A stretch of DNA of 64,000 nt from Cymbidium sinense (Eukaryota > Streptophyta > Magnoliopsida > Asparagales > Orchidaceae). The stretch lies in NCBI GenBank assembly GCA_021442155.1, contig CM038223.1, forward strand, positions 35,190,983 through 35,254,982, given 5' to 3'. Each line of letters opens with the position of its first letter. The first letter of the stretch is position 1. The notes under the pieces were generated by a model, which was not told the origin of the DNA, made no database searches, and worked only from the letters and a program-made list of their open reading frames with translations. A program made the translations under genes and the position numbers. Of the stretch, positions 1-11,600 are shown one piece after another.

Positions 1-690
1 AAGGATAATGTTGTAGAAATTAATATGATTGGAGATAGAATTATAGTTTTAAAGATTGTTGTTAATGTTTAAAATTATTGATATTATAAGTGCTTAGCTC
101 CTCAAGTAGGTTTGGATGTATGCTTAAAAGAAATTTTTTGAAATGACTTAGAAGGATTAATACAAAGGATATCTCTTGAAGAAAGATATTTATTGGAAGA
201 GATTTAAATGAATATATTCGTAGAGTGGTTTAAGAGTTTATAAATTTATAAGATGGTGGTAAGACCTGCAATGCTTTATGCTGAGAATGTTGGACATTAA
301 AAGAGAAATATAAAATTAAGTGTTGCAGAGATAAGGATGCTTAGGGGGATGAGTGGCTTTACACTTAGAGATAAAATTGGAAACGAATATATACGTGAAA
401 TGGTTGGAGTAGCTCTAGTGGTAGATAAGATTAGGCAGAGTCGCCTTAGATGGTTAGGCCACATAAATCGTCAGCCGTTCGATGACCCAATTAGGAGAGT
501 AGATTTATTAGATTCGTCCTATGTTAAGAAATGTAGAGGTAGACTCAAGAAGGCTTGGTTAGGTAGTATAATAAATGATCTTTTATTATATTGAATGGGA
601 ATTTGACACTCAATAGGACATAGTGGAGAATAAAGATTCATTTAGCTAACCCCATTGTGGAATAAATGTTTGTTATTGTTTTAGTTGTTT
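1..690 (+). mobile_element. RTE-type LINE remnant with internal deletion
   Basis: This is a non-LTR retrotransposon corpse. Translating about 20-220 gives a degraded endonuclease segment (APQVGLDV, then a stretch ending RYLLEEI) that corresponds to the APE-like endonuclease of RTE elements. At about 225-245 it jumps directly to the 3' end of the reverse-transcriptase ORF (KMVVRPAM, then [20 protein letters not shown] and RLRWLGHI, at 240-590). The catalytic RT region between them is missing. The 3' end, with a TTGTT-like tail near 670-690, matches the other LINE ends in this window at 11.5, 25.4, 27.0, 39.3 and 48.1 kb. The longest open part, 337-594, is only a fragment. The left edge lies outside the window. 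It is non-functional. Confidence 0.8.
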
Positions 691-1849
691 TTCTTGTGCA
701 TGTGCATGAGGTATTTTGTTGTTATATTAATAGTTACCTAACTAGGGAAATGATAGAATGATTTTTTGCTTGTTTTGTCTTTTTGAGTTGCTAGCCAAAC
801 ATTGTGCAGAATGATGTTAAGTTTGAGTTGGGTGCTTGGGCAAGCTGAGACAAGGCCATTGAACCTCATATACTTCTTTTGAAGCACCATTATTGAGAAA
901 TGCCTTAGCATGTGCCTTGCATTAAGGGTCTAGATTTTAAGGCGAGCACCTTTCTTTGATCAAAGAAATTTGTGGTAATACTTTGAACATGAAGATGGGA
1001 TACATGATGATAATTTGTTAATTATGATGTGAAAAGAGTATCAAGTGTATGAGAAACAAGGATGCACATCATGGTTTCAAAATTTGGACTAGGTGGGCTG
1101 TTTGATTGATTCAACTATGAACTGATCTGCTAGTTAGTTCGATCTAATTCCGAAATTACTTTTGCACAAAACTAGCCATAATCGATGGTTGAATTGGGGA
1201 TCGATGAATTGGCTTAATTCATGATGAATCACTCAGTTTTAATATTTGATCAATTTTTAGTCTTTTGATCTTGATTTATTGGATAAAAATAGAAGATTTA
1301 GCTTAAAAATAAGTAAAGTAATTATTATATTGCATCCTAAAATTTTGATTTAGAATTATATTCAAAATATTAAAAATAAAGTATTCTGATTTAGAATATT
1401 GTATATTGAATTTGTGAAAAATATTATTATTGTATTATTATTATATCATTTATATTATTTAACATAGATTAAAATAATTTTAATATTTATTACGCATTTA
1501 GTTAAATCTTCAGTTTAATTCTAATTGAACTTTTAAACCTTGAATCTTTTCTTTTTTCAGTTCAATGTCTAGTTTAGTTTCAAAAACTTATGAATAAGCT
1601 ATATAAATTGCAAGTACAAGGGCATCGAGATATAGATTAACAAATTTTAGGATGACGAAGATTAATATTATTTTGTTAGTAGGTAAAAAAAAAAGGAATG
1701 GGGAGGGCTATGATTTTAGTAAGAGAAAATAACATCAATGATGAATAATGTAATAGATGGTAGCGATGGTTAGATTGTCCATAACTAATTGAAGATAATA
1801 TATTTACATAATATTTGCTATTTTAATATATTCATTAGAAGTGGAAATA
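691..1849. other. AT-rich spacer, no gene recognised
   Basis: Between the LINE remnant and the copia element I see no coding sequence, RNA gene or clear repeat. The stretch 1240-1510 is especially AT-rich, with short low-complexity TTATT runs. Confidence 0.5.
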
Positions 1850-2181
1850 TCATAGAAATTCTTGATACTGTAGCTCGCTATATTACCACATTACATCACC
1901 TCTCTCTCTTTTATAGTGTTGCCCACTCAGTCTCCAATTATAGTAAAAAGCTTAAGACATATGGATAAAGGCTTTCAATTGTTGGATCAATTACCTTATA
2001 GACTTCAAATTGCAAGCTGTGTGTGTCCCTATAGGATCATTAACCCCTTTTTTTTTTCCCTTTCTTTTTAATTTATTTTTATTTTGTAATACCTCTTGAA
2101 AATGTATATATGCCTCCTTTATTGTACAAAGTGTAGTAATAAAAATTCTTGTGAGTTTTCACCATTGTTTTTCTTTTTACA
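1850..2181 (+). repeat. 5' LTR of the copia element
   Basis: About 330 bp align along their length with 6183-6500. Shared landmarks in the same order are GAAATTCTTG, GTAGC-CGC, the block around AAGCTTAAG/GTGCTTAAGG, TTGGATCAATTA, CCCTATAGG, TTTATTTTGTAATACCTCTT/TTATTTTGTAATGCCTCTT and a terminal CCATTGTTT/CTATTGTTT. The first bases have decayed (TCATAGAAATT against TGTTGAAATT), so the left boundary is good to a few bases. The differences along the pair indicate an old insertion. Confidence 0.8.
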
Positions 2182-2194
2182 TGATATCAAGGAG
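2182..2194 (+). other. Degenerate primer-binding site
   Basis: Directly after the 5' LTR, TGATATCAAGGAG resembles the usual plant copia primer-binding site complementary to the 3' end of initiator tRNA-Met (consensus begins TGGTATCAGAGC). The position fits; the match is imperfect. Confidence 0.55.
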
Positions 2195-4150
2195 ATTAAG
2201 ATTTTCTTTTCAGCCTTTGTTCTATTTTTCTATGATTAGGGTTTCTCACTTTTAATCTTATTTTTTTGTCAGATTTTCTTTTTATTTATTATGTTTAGGT
2301 TATTTGACTTTTCTTCGAAGGAAGGTTTATGTAGGGAACTCCAAGGATTTCAAACATTTTATCACTTAATAAAAAATTTACCTTAAATTGTATAAATCGT
2401 GAAGACCTTTTAAAAGGAAAAGGAAAGATACAATACCTTATGAATCTATTTTTAAAGCCTAAAGACCTAATGTTTGTTTTTTTAGGATGAAGTTGATTAT
2501 ATGATCATGGCATGATTATAGATTATCATGCTATTGGAGATTAATGAGCTTTTTATATTACTCTCTATTGCATAAGTGATTTGAGATGTAGTTAAACAAA
2601 CCTACTTAAAATGAAAAATGTTGCACTCAAGATAAAGCTTAAACCTCTAATTAAGTAACCTTTCTATCATTTAATACTTTAATTTCATGAAGGTTTATTA
2701 GTTGGAGATGGACTATTATCAAGATCTCAAGATGTCATATTGCGAGGATGTGGTGGCCAGTGGCCCTAGAAAATTTATCGGGCGAGAGAGAATCTTTGAG
2801 TTTTTGGTAGGACTTAACAATAATTTTGACCAAATTTGAGTCCAAATCTTTTGTTGAGAAAATCACCCTTCTCTGAATGAAGTATTTCTCCTTCGTGCGA
2901 GTTGAAGAAGGACATGATGATCAATGATATGATTTTTGAGATATCTGTTATGATAACTTACGAATCTTTTGAATCCTAAGGTAATGGACTTGCTTATCAC
3001 ATAATCTTTTTCGAAGAAGGAAAAATATTCTTTCAAAAGCAATCTTTGTTGCAACTGTTACAAAAAGAAATGACACATCAAAGATAAATGTTGGAAATGT
3101 TGGAAATGTTGAAAGCTTTATGGGATTCCCCATGTTATGGAAGAAATAATGATGAAATTAAAAAAAAGTATATTCTTATCTAGGGAAGTTAGGTTTTAGT
3201 TTAGAAGAAATTAACAAATTAAAGGTTTTTTTTTAATTTCTTAGAGAAGTCATTTGGATTTTGATCTTTTGCTCAGAATGATATGAATTCTAATTTTTAT
3301 GCTTTTAGTGCTTTAAATTATTATTTTTCTTATTGGATTCTAGATGTAGTGGCTATTGAACATATTGTAAAACCTTACTAACATATTTTAAACTTATAAA
3401 TGCTATCCCAATAACGGAAAATTAGAAGTTGCATATTGATCTTTAATAATTTTTGTAGGCTAGATATACATCTCAATTCTTTATTGATCATTGTGTTTTT
3501 TAAGGCCTCCTTATAGGACAGATGATTGGACAAGTTGGAGAAAAGAATGTATTTATTCTCTTGAGGATTGAGATCAGCTGTTATGTTTTTTCAGCTCTTG
3601 CACCACTAATATTATCTGGATATTATCATAATAGATTAGGGCTCCTTTTTTAAAAAAATAGTCATTGTATGCTTTTTTTTCTTTACATAAAATGCAAACA
3701 TCAAATATTTTTTTTTATGAAATTGCTAAACATCATCATATTTTTTTTTTCTTAAAATAACTCTAGATCCTCATGGTCTTTTGTATTGATTCATTCTGAT
3801 ATCTGGTGACTTTTTCAAATCCTTAATATTTTTGGAGCCATTAATTTTATTATCTTTATTGATGGGTGACATGAATATATATATTCTCTACAATGATAAA
3901 GAATCAATTCAACACTAATGTCTAATTCTTTTGGATTGATAATACTAGAGATATTTTTAATTACATATTAGCATCCTTTTGGAGAAAGGGTATTATCCAA
4001 TATCCACCAATTTTCTTCCTTGATGCTCCTCAACAATATGGAGTGGTAGAAAGAAAAAAAATGCCACCTTTCAGAGGTCATTATGACTCTTTCCTATGAT
4101 CAAATGCCAAGATTATATTAGGGAAATGTTGTTATAACAACAACTTATTT

Positions 4151-4453
4151 AGTTGAAATAAATCCCAAAATGGTCCTTTGCAAGTAGCTAATGTAGTCCA
4201 AGAGTATCAAATTGCTCCAATTTAGTCCCTAATTATATAAAAGTAATCCAGAATGGTCTCTGATATAAATAATGATACAATAATGATCACAATTTAGTCG
4301 CTTAACTATAAAAAAATTGATCCAGTTTAGTCCTATAGGGACCATTTTGGATCAATTTTGTATAGTTAGGGATTAAATTGGAACAATTTGATATTCTGGG
4401 ACTAAATTGGTCACTTACAAATAGTGGAGGGATCATTTTGAGATTTAGCCCCT
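4151..4453. mobile_element. Palindromic MITE inside the copia integrase
   Basis: About 300 bp form a long imperfect inverted repeat. The left arm (4157-4265) contains AATCCCAAAATGGTCC and CCAATTTAGTCCCTAA. The right arm (4325-4453) carries their complements GGATCATTTTGAGATTT and GGGATTAAATTGGAAC. It interrupts the copia integrase reading between the ERK motif near 4055 and the YIPKHHRG motif near 4575. The arms resemble the MITE at 31093-31392 (shared ACTAAATTGGTC / TTTAGTC motifs), so both probably belong to one family. No transposase is encoded. A target-site duplication was not clear here. Confidence 0.7.
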
Positions 4454-6173
4454 ATTTACTCAATAGAATGATCTCTAAAGTAATTGATTTCAAAAGTCTT
4501 CTAAATTATTTGACAAAATTCTTTTTTATAAATATCTTCTTAAGGATCTCTTCTAAAGTTTTTAGTTGCATCGCCAATATTTATATTCCTAAGCATCATA
4601 GAGGATCGAAGAGTTCTTAGCTGTGCATGCATCGGCTATTCTACCACAAAAGGTTGCTTATGTCAATGGATGTCACTTTTGATAAAATTTATATCTTTTT
4701 TACTCAAACTCAGCTTTAGGGTGAGAATTCTAACTTGATAAGTTTGATTATTTTTTTATTTAACATTTTATATCTCAAATTCCTATAAACACAAGTCTTT
4801 TACCAATTGTTTCCCTTTAAGTCTATATAGAAATAAATTATTCCAGTTAGGATTTCTAGCAAGTCCGAAATCTGGAACTATTAATTGATTTCACTAATTA
4901 ATCCATTACTTCTCATTTATATCCTCTCTCACAATATACCTCATTCCATAAATGTTTTCCTTCTCATAAAAGCTTTTAACCAACATTACCACCAATCTCA
5001 TTTCTATTATGCGAACTTTATTTGAGGCACTTGAAAACAAGATTTGAAATAAGGCTTATGAGAGAAAAGATGAATGCCATAAAAAAATTTAAATGAAAAT
5101 TGTTGAATTACCTAAAGGAAAGAAGGAAATAGAATGTAAATAGATCTTTGTAGTCAAATACAAACTAGATGAGACCTTGAAATGGTACAAAGAAAGATTA
5201 GTAGAAAAATAATCATATGAGATTGAGTATCAAGAAAATTTTTGCTCTTTTTGCAAAAATAATACTATTTGTGTTCTGATATTCCTTGTAGCAAATTACA
5301 GGTGGTTTATACAACAAATGATATTAAAAAATGTCATCTTACATGAGGATGTTAAAAAAATTATTTATATGGATCCACTAACTGGATTTGATAGTTTCTT
5401 CAAAAAAAGTACATTTGTATAATAAAACTTGATATGGATTGAAATAATCACCAAGAGCTTGATTTGGCTGATTAACAAAAGCTATTGGGGAGTTGAATTG
5501 ATGTAGATAAGAGACAATATTAAAGGTTAGTAGGAAAATTAATTATTTTTTTATGTCCATTCTGGTATTGCATTTGCAAAAAAGTATAGTATATTAATTT
5601 ATGTACAAATTTAAAGTGTCACATCTTTAAAGCACCGATAGAATTCTTAAATATCTTAAATGTAACCCAGGTAAAGGAATTATATACACAAGGAATGATA
5701 CTACAAATTGAAGGATATACTAATGTAGGCTATGTTGGATCACTAGTAGATAAAATGTCCAATTTCAGGGTATTGTACATTTTTGAGAGGAAATCTCATA
5801 ATTTGGATGAGCAAGAAACAACCTGTAGCTTCTAGATTGATTGCTGAAGCAACATTCAGAACCATTGCCAGATGAATTTATGATTTTCTATGGGTCAAAA
5901 TCATACTAAAAATTTAAAAATCATATGAAAATACTTTATGAAAATATTTGTAATTAGCTATCAACATTGCTCACAATTCAATACAACATGATCAAATTAA
6001 ACATGTTGAGATTGATAGACACTTCATAAAAGAGAAATTAAAATGTAAGTTGATTTGCACCACATATGTGCCTATAGAGAATCAATTAGCTAATATATTC
6101 ACTAAAAGACTGTAGTTTCACATTTTAAAATTTGTAGATAAATTTGAAATTGTAGATCTTTACCATCTAGTTT

Positions 6174-6182
6174 GAGGGGGAG
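6174..6182 (+). other. Polypurine tract of the copia element
   Basis: GAGGGGGAG sits immediately before the 3' LTR, the place where plus-strand synthesis is primed in LTR retrotransposons. It is well preserved compared with the coding interior. Confidence 0.75.
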
Positions 6183-6500
6183 TGTTGAAATTCTTGGTAT
6201 TGTAGCGCGCTTTAGTACCTCTTGTTCTATTTCATATGGTGGGGGTCATTCACTCTCTAATCATAACGAAGTGCTTAAGGTATACAGATTAAGATCTTAT
6301 ACTATTGGATCAATTATTCTATAACTTTTGGAGTTCAATATGCGCCTCCCTATAGGGCTACTGACCTCTTCATAATTTTTCTTCTTTTCTTAAGTTATTC
6401 TTATTTTGTAATGCCTCTTCGTGATGCATTTATAGTTTTCTTGAACAAAGTGAAAGCAATAAAATTTCTTAAAAAAATTTTCTATTGTTTTACTTTCTAT
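6183..6500 (+). repeat. 3' LTR of the copia element
   Basis: Begins TGTTGAAATTC directly after the polypurine tract and matches the LTR at 1850-2181 throughout. The right end is about 6500. A short GAAGTGG(A/T)AA is found outside both ends (near 1840 and 6511) but not immediately flush with the LTR edges, so I do not call it a target-site duplication. Confidence 0.8.
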
Positions 6501-8209
6501 GAGTACTTTTGAAGTGGTAATTATTTATTTTTATTGCCTTGGTGTTGGGCGGTAATACACTGAGAGTGCCTAGATCTTTTTGATAATGTTGCTTGTGCAC
6601 CTCTTAGGGATAGGTGGGATACTGAGTGATTTAGGAGTTGTGTGAGACAGCTATGTTTTTTCAATGGTAAAGCTCTTTTTCTTCTTATTTGTTTCTTTCT
6701 GTTATTCTATTTGTTTTTTGTTTTCTCGCTGTTTTCCCTTTTCCTGGTTTCCATCACTACCATTAAATTATGTTTACCAAAGCTTCACTTTTTAATGTCA
6801 TAACTTTCATAGAAATAGCATTTTTAGTGCTTTCATCATTAATTATTCAAGTAAGATCAATGGCTAATGTTTTAGGAATAGAAATGAAAAAAAAAAGTAT
6901 CACCGCATCAATTGGTTACGCAACTGGTACATGCATCCGAAGAGCTATTTTCTGAGGAATTATTACATTTGTTTTGATTCTCATACAAGGGGATTGTGCT
7001 CTGGAAATTGATTGTAGATGATTTCTTTTTATGACTCTTTCATGTTGTAATTTCTTGAGTTGTTATTTTTTCCATTTGTATATCATTTACAGTACTTATG
7101 GAGTATTTCACATCATATTAATGTTTTCCTCATTGATCTTGAAATTGAAGAAATGCACATTTTCATTTTCCGAGTGGTGAAGAAATTTTTTGTGCCAACT
7201 CTAAGTAGTGTGATGAAGCTAATTATGAATGATGTTTATGTGATTTTCTGCCACTAATGCTGATTATATCACTGGTGTTTGCGCTGTTACTGGAGTTAGA
7301 GGATGCTCTCCTTTCATGAGATAATCTGTTTTTTATTCTTATATAGCATAAGAAAAGTGCTTAAATGGACAGAATCAAGTGGTTTACATCATTGTTATGA
7401 TTTGGTCAGTTAAATAATCTGTGCTATATTGTTCTTTTTAAAAATAAGTTTGATGAACAATTCCAAGGAGGATGCATCATGCATACGCCTTACCTTTGCA
7501 ATATGTGGTTCTTCATAGTCTGTTAATAACTGCACATTAATTTTCTGTGTTTCTTTTCATGTATTTAGTAGACATTGTTACCTTGTTAATAACTGGACAT
7601 TAATTTTCTGTGTTTCTTTTCATGTATTTAGTAGACATTGATACCTTGTTAGTGGGCAGCTAATAGAAATCCTTAAACTAGCAGTTTGGTCCCTGTTACT
7701 AAAGATACTGGCTAAGGAAAATTTGCACAAAGGACATTGCTTTTTAATGTTTCATATTTTGGACATTATATTGAGGGGATTTAGAGATGAATCATTTGTT
7801 GGCATACGGTGCATGCTAGACTTTGGAAATTACAAGGGCTGCATTTGAAAGGGATTGAGAGTCATCTTAAAGAGCATTCACAAGAGGTTCTGGCCAAACA
7901 ATCGAAGCCTTTGTGTAGAATCCGTAGGAATCATACTATTTGAGCTTTAATGCCTTAGCCATTAGAACAATACTTGGTAAATTATCACAAGTTTGTTGGC
8001 GGACGTTTTGTCATTATTTAATGCAATGTTTACACGTTCTTTTCTTTGTTTGGAGATTTAGGGTAAAAGTTCCTTATTATCCTGCTTTAGGCACGAGCTA
8101 TAGTATTTGTCATTGTTTGCAGATTATTTTCATCATATTAGTAATGCTCTGACAGCGTATTTCATGCTCCATTTCATTTTTTTTTTCATTTTTTTCCATT
8201 TTTTTTCAG
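6501..8209. other. Sequence upstream of first visible NOT1 exon
   Basis: About 1.7 kb ending in a good polypyrimidine tract and acceptor AG (8208-8209) for the first NOT1 exon. I looked for the exon that should encode the helices just upstream in NOT1 and did not find it. The stretch 7810-7945 stays open in one frame but I do not recognise it. The most likely reading is the 3' part of a long NOT1 intron; alternatively it is the flank of a 5'-truncated copy. It contains a 63-bp tandem duplication at 7522-7647. Confidence 0.45.
7522..7647. repeat. 63-bp tandem duplication
   Basis: Two adjacent copies (7522-7584 and 7585-7647) each start GTTAATAACTG and include TTTTCTGTGTTTCTTTTC and ATTTAGTAGACATTG. 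They differ at about two positions, so the duplication is recent compared with the surrounding transposons. Confidence 0.9.
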
Positions 8210-8616
8210 GTTTACTTATAAAGCACCAGCTTGTGACTCATCTTGCTCTGGGTATTGCTTTGCGTGGTGTTCTTGATGCATTACGCAAATCTATTGATTC
8301 AAAGGTATGCGATTGATGAAATTACTATATATTTGTTTTCCTTCAATCTGTTTTGTCTAAGAACTTGGTTGTCTGCAGATGTTTATGTTTGGTACTAAAG
8401 CTTTGGAGCAGTTCATGGATCGTTTAGTGGAATGGCCACAGTATTGCAATCATATTTTGCAGATATCTCATTTGCGGCACACATACTGAGTTGGTTTCTG
8501 TGATTGAACGGACTCTTGCTAGAGTTTCTTCAAGCCAGGCTGAATCAAATGGGGTACACAGTCTCTCTACGGAGATGCAACAAGTTTCTGCACAAGCTTC
8601 TGTTGAAAGCATGGAG
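8210..8616 (+). CDS. NOT1: NOT1 exons: end of TTP-binding-type helical domain, frameshifted
   Basis: Exons 8210-8304 and 8379-8616 encode the last helices of the domain that in animal CNOT1 binds tristetraprolin ([20 protein letters not shown], then [20 protein letters not shown] and ILQISHL). The first exon begins with the last two bases of a split codon. In the second exon the family reads Leu-Arg-Gly-Thr-His after Ile-Ser-His. Here CGG is followed directly by CACACA, two bases short, giving TGA at 8487-8489. After the shift the other frame continues normally ([16 protein letters not shown]) and the exon length is 238 instead of 240, so a 2-bp loss explains everything. It may be a real lesion or a sequence error in a GGGG run. 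The donor after 8616 (GTTTAA) is weak. Confidence 0.85.
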
Positions 8617-11600
8617 GTTTAAGTTTGCTGATGTTCTTTATAATGCTTGTTTTTAAGGAAAAATGAAGTGTTAGCTGTGATTTTTCTTTTTATACATTAT
8701 TAGATGCCTCAAATGCTTGTAACATTTTAATTAGGATACGGTTCTTCTTTGGGTTTGCTAAGTTTTGAATTTTTAAAATATTAAACTATTGTTGTTTCAC
8801 ATCTAGCTCGGTATTTGCCTTTCAAAAATTTGAGTAGGTATTTCCGGCCAACACATGATATCTTCGATTTTGCAAATAATTGTTTTAAACACTTTCAGAA
8901 ATATATGAAAATTTGCTTTATAATCAGTTGACTTTCTGTTTAGCTGGCTTCCCTTTAAAGCCAGTATATTGATTCTGTGTGATATCTTGTTTTACTGTAT
9001 TATCATGTTGGAAAAGCACATTTGGGGATTTTGACTAGGTAATGTTTTTTTTTCCTTTGGTGTGCTTATAATATTATGCATGCTTTTGTGTAATTGAGCT
9101 TCTGATATGATTGCTATATGAACTTCTGTTTATGTTGCACTAATTCAGGATATGGCTATCTACAACAGTGTTTCTACATTACTGAGACAATATAGTGATT
9201 TTAGGAGCAATGCACAACAATTAGTTTAATGTTATACCATAACGTGTGCTTGGGTGTGCATGTTAGCTTATATATTTGTGGATAAAAACGAGTTTCTTTG
9301 TTAGGAGCTTTTTTTCCCGAGTATCTGAATTCATAAGTTTTGGTTAATTTGTTTGTAATAGGCAATTGAGGGTTCATGGCAGCTGATTGGTTCCAGCTCT
9401 ACTCAGTTTGGGCAACAGCCTCTTCCTTTTCAGCAGATTCAACCACAACTTAGACATCAAGGTTTTCTCGGGGACAGGCTCAAACCTACTGCAAATCCTT
9501 TAAACTACACAAAGCCTATCATATCTAGCGCTGGGCAACCTTCTCTCGTGTCTTCATCTGGGGAATCTGTCACAAATCCTAAGGTAGTCTGCCTACAGCT
9601 TTTGTAAATGCATTATGGCTAATTTTTAAAATTTTTATTGTATAAGATCTCACGCTTTGATGCCATATCTCAATTTTTTATGTGAGCAGGTGACAGTATC
9701 TCAGCCTCCACAACCTCCATCGACTCAGCATTTGGCTGGTGCTGCAACATCGGCTTCATCCTCTCCTGGTTTTCTACGTGCCTCTCGCACCATGGCATCC
9801 TCTGGTGATTAAATTACATATTTTATAGTTGGAGAAGCTTGCATTTTAGTCTACACTCATCTATATATATATGGCAGATGCCTCTATTTCAAAGAAATAT
9901 ATGCTTAAATATTCTCTGTGATTGACCTGCATTGTAGGCATGCTTCGGCAATCCTCTTACAACACAGGTTTTGGGGCAGCTTTGAACATTGAGACGCTCG
10001 TTGCGGCAGCTGAACAGAGAGATACACCTATGGAAGTAATCATATTACTAGTCATTTCTTATTTCTGCTTTGTTGTTAACAATCAGAGTCATTTTACATT
10101 GAAGTTTCAATGCAAAGCTTTTGTTTCTATTACTTTGACATGAAGCTAGCATCATATCTTGAGGGCACCAGTTGACTACGACATTCTTTATCTTTCTCTT
10201 CCATCATCTTTTCGCTTCTAATCTTTCTTTATCATTTTGATTTAGGTCCCTGCATCAGAAGTTCAGGACAAAATATTATTCATCGTTAATAATATTTCTA
10301 CTGCAAATATGGAAGCAAAATCAAAGGAATTTAATGAAGTTCTTAAAGAACAGTATTATCCGTGGTTTGCACAGTATATGGTGATGAAGAGGTAGTTGCT
10401 TTGTTAAAAAACCAAGCTTAATGCTATTCTATTTCGCATTCTTATTTTTTTATTATGCTCATCTGTGTAATTCACTGTTGAATTATCATTTGCAGAGCTA
10501 GTATAGAGCCAAATTTTCATGATTTGTATCTAAAATTCTTAGATAAAGTCAGCTCAAAGGTCCTGAATAAGGAAATTGTTAAAGCTACTTATGAGAATTG
10601 CAAGGTTATGTATTATCTGTTTTCTATTTTGCCTATTTGTACTCTTCCTTATTCATGATGTCCTTGTTCTTGATCGATCCTCTTTTATTCAGGTATTGTT
10701 AAGATCAGATCTTATAAAATCAAGTTCAGAGGAGCGGTCATTACTGAAAAATCTTGGTAGTTGGCTCGGAAAGTTCACAATTGGTCGGAACCAAGTTTTA
10801 CGAGCTAAAGAGTTGGACCCCAAAGTGCTTATTATAGAGGTAAATCATTCTGTACGAATCTCATTGGTGTAATGCATTTTTCATGATTTTTTTTTTGTTT
10901 TTTTATTAATGTGTTTTCATGGATGCCTATATGGTGATGATCATATTTATAATGTCTTTTTGTGCTATGTAGCATATGAAGCATCTTGTTTTAATGATCA
11001 TTACAAAGGTTATTATTCTTTTTTATTTATTCTTTATTTTCCACTTTTGCTGATTGTTTGTTTGATATTTAGTTTAGCCCTCTAGCACTTTGCCTTACAT
11101 GACCACTAGACCATTGGTACTTTGTAAATGTCCTTTTGGCATCGATGATGTAGGGCGGTGACAATGCTGTTGCAAATTAAAACGTTTGCTAGTTGCAGTT
11201 TTTGGTTGTGGATACCACAGAATTAATAGCTGTTGTGAGGCCCAACTTTTGAAAAGTTAATCCTTTTTGGATAATGGAGCCTCCTGCCTTTATTTCACTA
11301 TTAAATTAATGGACACAAATGTGATTCGTCCTATCTAAAAGCTAGCATATAGAGGTGTGCGACTCGAGGCACACCTCAAATTGAGGTGCTTGAAGAGTGC
11401 CTTGAGGCTTAAGTCTCACTCGGACCAGTGAATCTTATATCATAAGGCACTTTAACGCAGCACCTTATTTTATTTTTTATAAATAATAATTATAATTAAT
11501 TTATTATAATATTAATGTGTTAGATTCAACTTATATTAAGAAGGGTAGAAGTAGATCTAAAAAAGATTTGGTTAGGAAGTATAAATAATGACCTTAATTA

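Larger units (their letters stand above)
1850..6500 (+). mobile_element. Decayed Ty1/copia LTR retrotransposon
   Basis: Two LTRs flank an interior with copia-ordered coding remnants broken by many stops and frameshifts. The gag (UBN2-type) segment is at about 2700-2835 (MDYYQDLK, RKFIGRERIFEFLVGLN). A zinc-knuckle remnant at 3054-3133 contains a slipped triplication of TGTTGGAAA. The protease start is near 3336 (WILDV). The integrase runs about 3770-4090 (HSDIW, then APQQYGVVERK) and resumes after a MITE at about 4555-4690 (YIPKHHRG, SMDVTFDKI). RT start is at about 5103 (LPKGKKEIECK then a stop), and RNase H at about 5705-5790 (IEGYTNVGYVGS). The order protease, integrase, RT, RNase H identifies copia rather than gypsy. 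It cannot encode a working polyprotein. It lies upstream of the first visible NOT1 exon and may sit in a NOT1 intron. Confidence 0.85.

Noticed and set aside
4378..4620. 80-codon + strand frame
   Set aside because: It joins the right arm of the MITE with the copia integrase remnant by chance.
7810..7945. Open stretch (...IESHLKEHSQEVLAKQ...) upstream of first exon, considered as a NOT1 exon
   Set aside because: Does not resemble the expected NOT1 residues before the LIKHQLVTH helix and lacks a matching donor in the right phase.
9149..9230. Possible extra NOT1 exon after an AG at about 9148 ([17 protein letters not shown]...)
   Set aside because: It ends in an in-frame stop near 9229, no suitable donor keeps frame, and no NOT1 counterpart is known to me.
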